From positions 9,524,420-9,588,419 of the forward strand of contig CM046340.1 in assembly GCA_025403435.1 (NCBI GenBank): a stretch of 64,000 nucleotides of DNA, in the 5' to 3' direction. The notes under the pieces are model-generated. The model searched no databases and had not been told where the DNA came from. It saw only the letters and a list, made by a program, of their open reading frames with translations. Source of the stretch: Artocarpus heterophyllus. Lineage: Eukaryota > Streptophyta > Magnoliopsida > Rosales > Moraceae. Shown here in pieces: positions 59,884 through 64,000 of this stretch. The translations under genes were made by a program, and so were the position numbers. How positions within the stretch are numbered: the first letter of the stretch is position 1; every line of letters begins with the position of its first letter.

Positions 59884-61031
59884 TGTTGATGCCTTCGATC
59901 GACACGACATTCCATACGGGGTGCAAGGTGGTCGTATTTTCAAAAGTACCTAGCTTCGTCTTGTCTTGTCAGATCTGCAAGAGAAGGGAAAGCTTTGGAA
60001 TAAGGGGACAATAGTCTAGTGTTTGTCAAAAGCATTCTGAATGCTCAAGTTAGTATTCTGACTAGAAGAGCAAGGGCAGAGGCGAAAGTAGGTAAAGAAA
60101 GAATGCTCTTACCTTTGTGGTGGAGTTGATGCTCCTATTTATAGAGTTTGGTTTGGTCCGTGACCTGAGCATACTACTGTATGAAGCCAAGGTGGCTAGT
60201 GACAGGTATTAAATCTCTGAATAAGGAGGATTGCCCAATAAGGACTGAGATGATACCACGTGGTGGTCTTTAGGTATGATATGCTTCTGTGTGAGGAAGT
60301 GTTAGTGCATCCGATGAGGATGATCTGATCGAGGTTCGACCACTTTGCTAGTTCTGCGGAGTTATTCTATGTGGTTGTTTTGGCATGGTCAAACAGATCA
60401 TAGACGGATGGAACCTAGTCAGACTAACCATGCTCGAACTTATCCTGGTTGAATAGATCCTAGTATGACGGATTCTGGTCAGGCATATGGTCGGATCCCA
60501 ATTAGACCTTTGGTTAGACTTATGGTCGTATCTTGATTGGATCCTAGTCAAACCTTGGTTGGACCTGATGGATTTGTTTGGTGGCCTTCTGATCCTACCT
60601 TCTTAGATTGGCCTTCTTGGCCTTCTTGAATTGGCTTCTTGGCCTATTTGGTGGCCTTCTTGGATTGGTCTCCTCAGCCTTTGCAGATTAGCCTTCTTGG
60701 TCAATTTGGTGGCTTTGTTGAATCGACCTTCTCAGCCAATTTGACGGCCTTATCGGATTGGTCTTCATGAACAACTTGGTAGCCTTCTCGAATTGACATT
60801 CTTAGCCAATTTGGTACCTTCTCGAATTGACCTTCTCAGCCAACTTGGTGACCTTCTTGTATTGACCTTCTAGGCCTTCTTGGATTGGTCTTTTCAGCCT
60901 ACGTGGTGGCCTACTTAGCCAATTTGGTGGCCTTCTCGGATTGAGCTTCTCGGCCTATTTGATTGGACATTTGATTTAAAGGAGGTTTGAATTTTAGATA
61001 GTCTTCTCATCATGAAAAATTCCCCACAACA
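59884..61031 (-). repeat. Solo LTR related to the 23.5-kb LTR, copy B
   Basis: On the plus strand it begins TGTTGATGCC and ends CCCCACAACA, the reverse of the TGTTGGGGG...CATCAACA ends of copy A. It is flanked by GTTCT (59879-59883) and GTCCT (61032-61036), a five-base target duplication with one mismatch. A reverse-oriented promoter phrase like TATAAATAGGAGCAT lies near 60130-60145. There is no internal region and no second LTR. The part from about 60580 to 60960 is a tandem array with phrases like TTGGTGGCCTTCTTGGATTG, present once in copy A. Confidence 0.82.
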
Positions 61032-64000
61032 GTCCTCCATGCTAACCGTCTTCCCAAAATATCTAAACATCTCAAAAAAAAAAAAAAAAAGAGTGACCTT
61101 TATGGGAAACCAAAAACAATTAACAAGACACTAAAAACTCACAAAACACAAACATAAATACACACAAAATTCTGGTGGCTTACGGGCAGTTTCTCTGCAA
61201 CGCGAAGATTTGGCTTCCCGCAAAGGAGATCATCAACCCATTATTGAGAAGTCTTGGCCCTTGGTCAAATCTCCTCGTGCACAGAAGAGATCTCCAGTGA
61301 GCCTTCATCAGCACGTCAGAGAGGCTGAGATTATGTTATGATCTGCCTAAGAGGTTGTCGTTGTCGTCGAAAAAGGCAGGAAGAGAGGAAGGAAATGTGG
61401 GAGGATGGAAAGATATTAACAAAAAACAAAAATAATAAGTAAAGGCAATTTGGTCTTTAACTTAGTTTTGTGCCCTCTTCTGAGGAGGCATTCTCTAAAT
61501 TTTTAGAAACATCGCACCATATATATCCGGTAGAGTTATAAAATGGATTGGGCCAACTTATTAACATAAGAGCATAACACGGTATGACACGTCAATTCCT
61601 AAAAAAAGAAAAGAAAAAAAAAAAAAAACCTATATACCTCAAGTTATGAATTGTGCCATAATATGAGACATAAGTGTTCAGCACAAACCCGGCCTGAGAG
61701 CACTAGCAATTTTTTTTTTCATGAGAAAAAGAAAAAGAAGTGATGAGCACAGAAAAACCAAACACGGCATGGCATGTAGGGTAATATAATGTAAGACAAC
61801 CCCACAAATATGGCAAGGTCCACCCCAATATCATGAACAGAAAGCATTGATTTTAATGACCATAGAATATATGAATTACTAACATAGTAAGCACAAGACA
61901 TTAGGCACACAACTTATATACGACGGTGTGTATCATTTCGTTAGTATTAATCTTATTAGAAAATGGTTTAATAAAACATTATCAGGAATCATTTTGAAAC
62001 CTAAATTAGAATGGGACCCATTTTGTAAATGTAACAGATCTTGGTAGATTTGCGTTTTCCGCTACGATGAGATCAAAATCCTATATTTACACGCTCAAAA
62101 TAGTTATTGGGTGAATGAGAAATTGATAATTAAAATATGTCCATTGGAATTGGTTTTGTTGAAAAAATTGAAAGTCCCACATTGAGTAGGCATATTACTT
62201 TTGTAGAGTTTTAATAAGTTTGTACTTTTAGTCTTAAGCAAGTAATTGTACCCAAGTGGATTTTTCATGTACAAGGAGGGTGCAAATTTTCATCTTAGTG
62301 GTTTAGGGGCCCAAAGCAACGTGAATGTCATTTTGGGCTTACCCTTGTTCAGGCTTTGTTTTGCAAAATTTTTTATTTGTTTTAAAACTAAATTCATTAA
62401 ATTCGTATTTTTTTCAGAATATGAACAGTCATTGCTAAGCTTGTTAATGGCCGAATATCAAAGGTTGTAACATGTTAATGGATGAATCTAGACATGACAA
62501 TGCCCGCATTAAACCAGAATTTCAAAGGTTGTAACCTATTATTTCCTACTTTGTAACACCCAAGGGGACATCTCCAACTCATTTTCATACACAAGAATTC
62601 AGAATTTGGCCCAATGAATACGCCTACATTACGTGAGTAACGCGAATGTCGGTTTTGGGCTTGCCCTTGTGCGGGCTTTGTTTTGCAAAATTTTTTATTT
62701 GTTTTCCAATTAAATTCATTAAATTCATATTTTTTTTAGAATATGAATAGTCATTGCTGAGCCTGAATATCAAAGGTTGTAACATGTTAATGGATAAATC
62801 CAGACATGATAATGCCCACGGTTTAAAGATTGTAACCTATTATTTCCTACTTTGTAACACCCAAGGAGGACATCTTCAACTCATTTCCACACACAAGAAT
62901 TCAGAATTTCTTTCTTTCTTCTTTTTTTTTTGAAAAAAACTGGAACAGTTTACCTGCACGGAAAAACGTGTTTTTTTTATTCCAAAAAAAAAAGAGGCCA
63001 TATACCCAATTCTAAATTTTTTTTGTCCCTTTCATAAAAATCTTCCACTCTCTGGTGTTGCTAGGCTTTAGTGAAGAGAGAGTGAATTTGTTCTAAGAAA
63101 AGCGTGCGTTTTACGTGACTTGACGTCCAAATTTTTCACTTTGATTCAGTTTAAGATTAAAGGTTTTGTTATAATTGTTTCTCTTTGTTTTCTCCTTTTT
63201 TACAATATTGTTGCTAACCACCTTAAAACATATTCTCTTTTGAAGACGAACAGGTCGGTGGAATAGCGAAAGAGATTTGTTGTCATATCTGTCATATTAT
63301 CTTTGTGTGCTATACGTACTTTTTTTTTTCTGGGATGCCTTTGCATGTGCCAATATATGTTCGGTGGTCTTCTAATCCGTAGTGTATATTAGTATACATT
63401 TTATATTTGTTGCGTTTTTTTTTTTCTGGTTCTGTAGGCATTATTGAAAGGAAAATATATGTGTGTGTATATATATAAATTTGTTTAAATACATTAACGT
63501 TCATCTCTTTTGATTTAATTTGCATATATGTTTTGGTTGGCTGGCTTGTTTGTTATTAATATCGTTTATTGCCAGTATCATTACTTAGCAAGAATGTGAG
63601 AAGTTATAATTTGTTTGTTTTGGTTGGCTGGCTTCAGTTATAATTTTATGGATATAATAGAAAGTTGGTTCTACAATTGTCATGTGATTGAACTTTTGCT
63701 TTTTAATTGCAACCGGTTTTAGTTATAAAAAAAAAAGAAAAAGAAAAAAACTTGTTAATTTATATTGGTGGAAACATAAAGCGTGTGTTACACGTGCCTC
63801 GACGTTCAAATATTCTACTGTGATTCAGTTTAAGGTTGAAGGTTTTGTTGTAATTGTTTTTCTTTCTTTTGTAATACTTTGTTAAAATTGAACTTGTTCG
63901 ATAATCTTTTTATTTCATGCTATATTGCCAACAATTTTTTTCCTTATTTTTCCTTTCATACGTCAATTTGCAAAGTTCTTTTGTTTCCAATAAGTTTGAG
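61032..64000. other. Terminal intergenic region with direct duplications
   Basis: No gene recognised. About 62320-62608 and 62645-62910 form a tandem direct duplication (for example GCTTTGTTTTGCAAAATTTT and AACCTATTATTTCCTACTTT in both). A partial Mutator-type MITE lies at about 62925-63052. Two further related stretches, around 63100-63180 and 63779-63870, share GATTCAGTTTAAG and AGGTTTTGTT. Small open frames at 61719-61910, 62246-62470 and 63310-63525 have no family features. Confidence 0.45.
62925..63052. mobile_element. Partial Mutator-like MITE
   Basis: Matches one half of the element at 50796-51085, for example GAACAGTTTACCTGCA, TTATTCCAAAAAAAAAAGAG and TTTCATAAAAATCTTCC at its end. 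The other half is missing. It lies directly after the second copy of the 62.3-62.9 kb duplication. Confidence 0.7.

Noticed and set aside
61719..61910. Small cysteine-containing frame on the minus strand
   Set aside because: No family, no promoter or splice context; likely chance.

Overview
The window reads as nuclear DNA of a flowering plant, most likely a woody eudicot. It is AT-rich, with multi-exon genes, GT-AG introns and large amounts of transposon-derived sequence. It holds a leucoanthocyanidin reductase, a chloroplast LHCII kinase, a plant-specific NAC regulator and a DVL/RTFL micropeptide, all plant lineage markers. I could not fix the species. Gene models were built by eye from splice motifs, family memory and reading frames, so splice coordinates may be off by a base or two.

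Layout. 1.9-6.7 kb (+): a transmembrane/RING protein of the plant Fragile-X-F-associated-like family, apparently frameshifted. 8.3-11.6 kb (-): an intact five-exon leucoanthocyanidin reductase (LAR, 351 aa). 13.6-19.2 kb (-): an intact six-exon GCFC/ILP1-type protein (960 aa). 19.3-34.1 kb: a transposon block. It contains foldback and tandem-repeat elements, an LTR of about 733 bp followed by a 2-kb array of about 126-bp repeats, and an old Ty1/copia element with both LTRs and a broken pol. 34.6-37.6 kb (+): a SOG1-like NAC gene with a nonsense codon and several frameshifts, and a tRNA-type SINE in its first visible intron. 37.6-49.9 kb: mostly intergenic, with one 49-residue DVL/RTFL gene at 45.0-45.2 kb (-). 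49.95-55.1 kb (-): an STN7-type kinase gene broken by a MITE with a perfect 9-bp target duplication, by nonsense codons and by frameshifts. 55-64 kb: repeats, including a solo LTR in the opposite orientation to the one at 23.5 kb.

Taken together, three genes look intact (LAR, ILP1, DVL) and three look decayed (transmembrane RING, SOG1, STN7). The decayed ones belong to families that usually have a working copy, so one inference is that this is a duplicated segment losing redundant copies. Assembly error is the main alternative, but it does not explain the MITE with its target duplication inside the STN7 exon. The genes do not form a pathway: LAR acts in proanthocyanidin synthesis, ILP1 in nuclear RNA/cell-cycle control, DVL in organ growth, STN7 in photosynthetic acclimation and SOG1 in the DNA-damage response.

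The most unusual non-genic signals are five copies of an 18-bp palindrome in the copia leader; a tandem-repeat element present twice in opposite orientation 36 kb apart; a MITE whose empty site is preserved in a second repeat copy; and a Mutator-type MITE family that hit both the STN7 exon and the region just upstream of ILP1.
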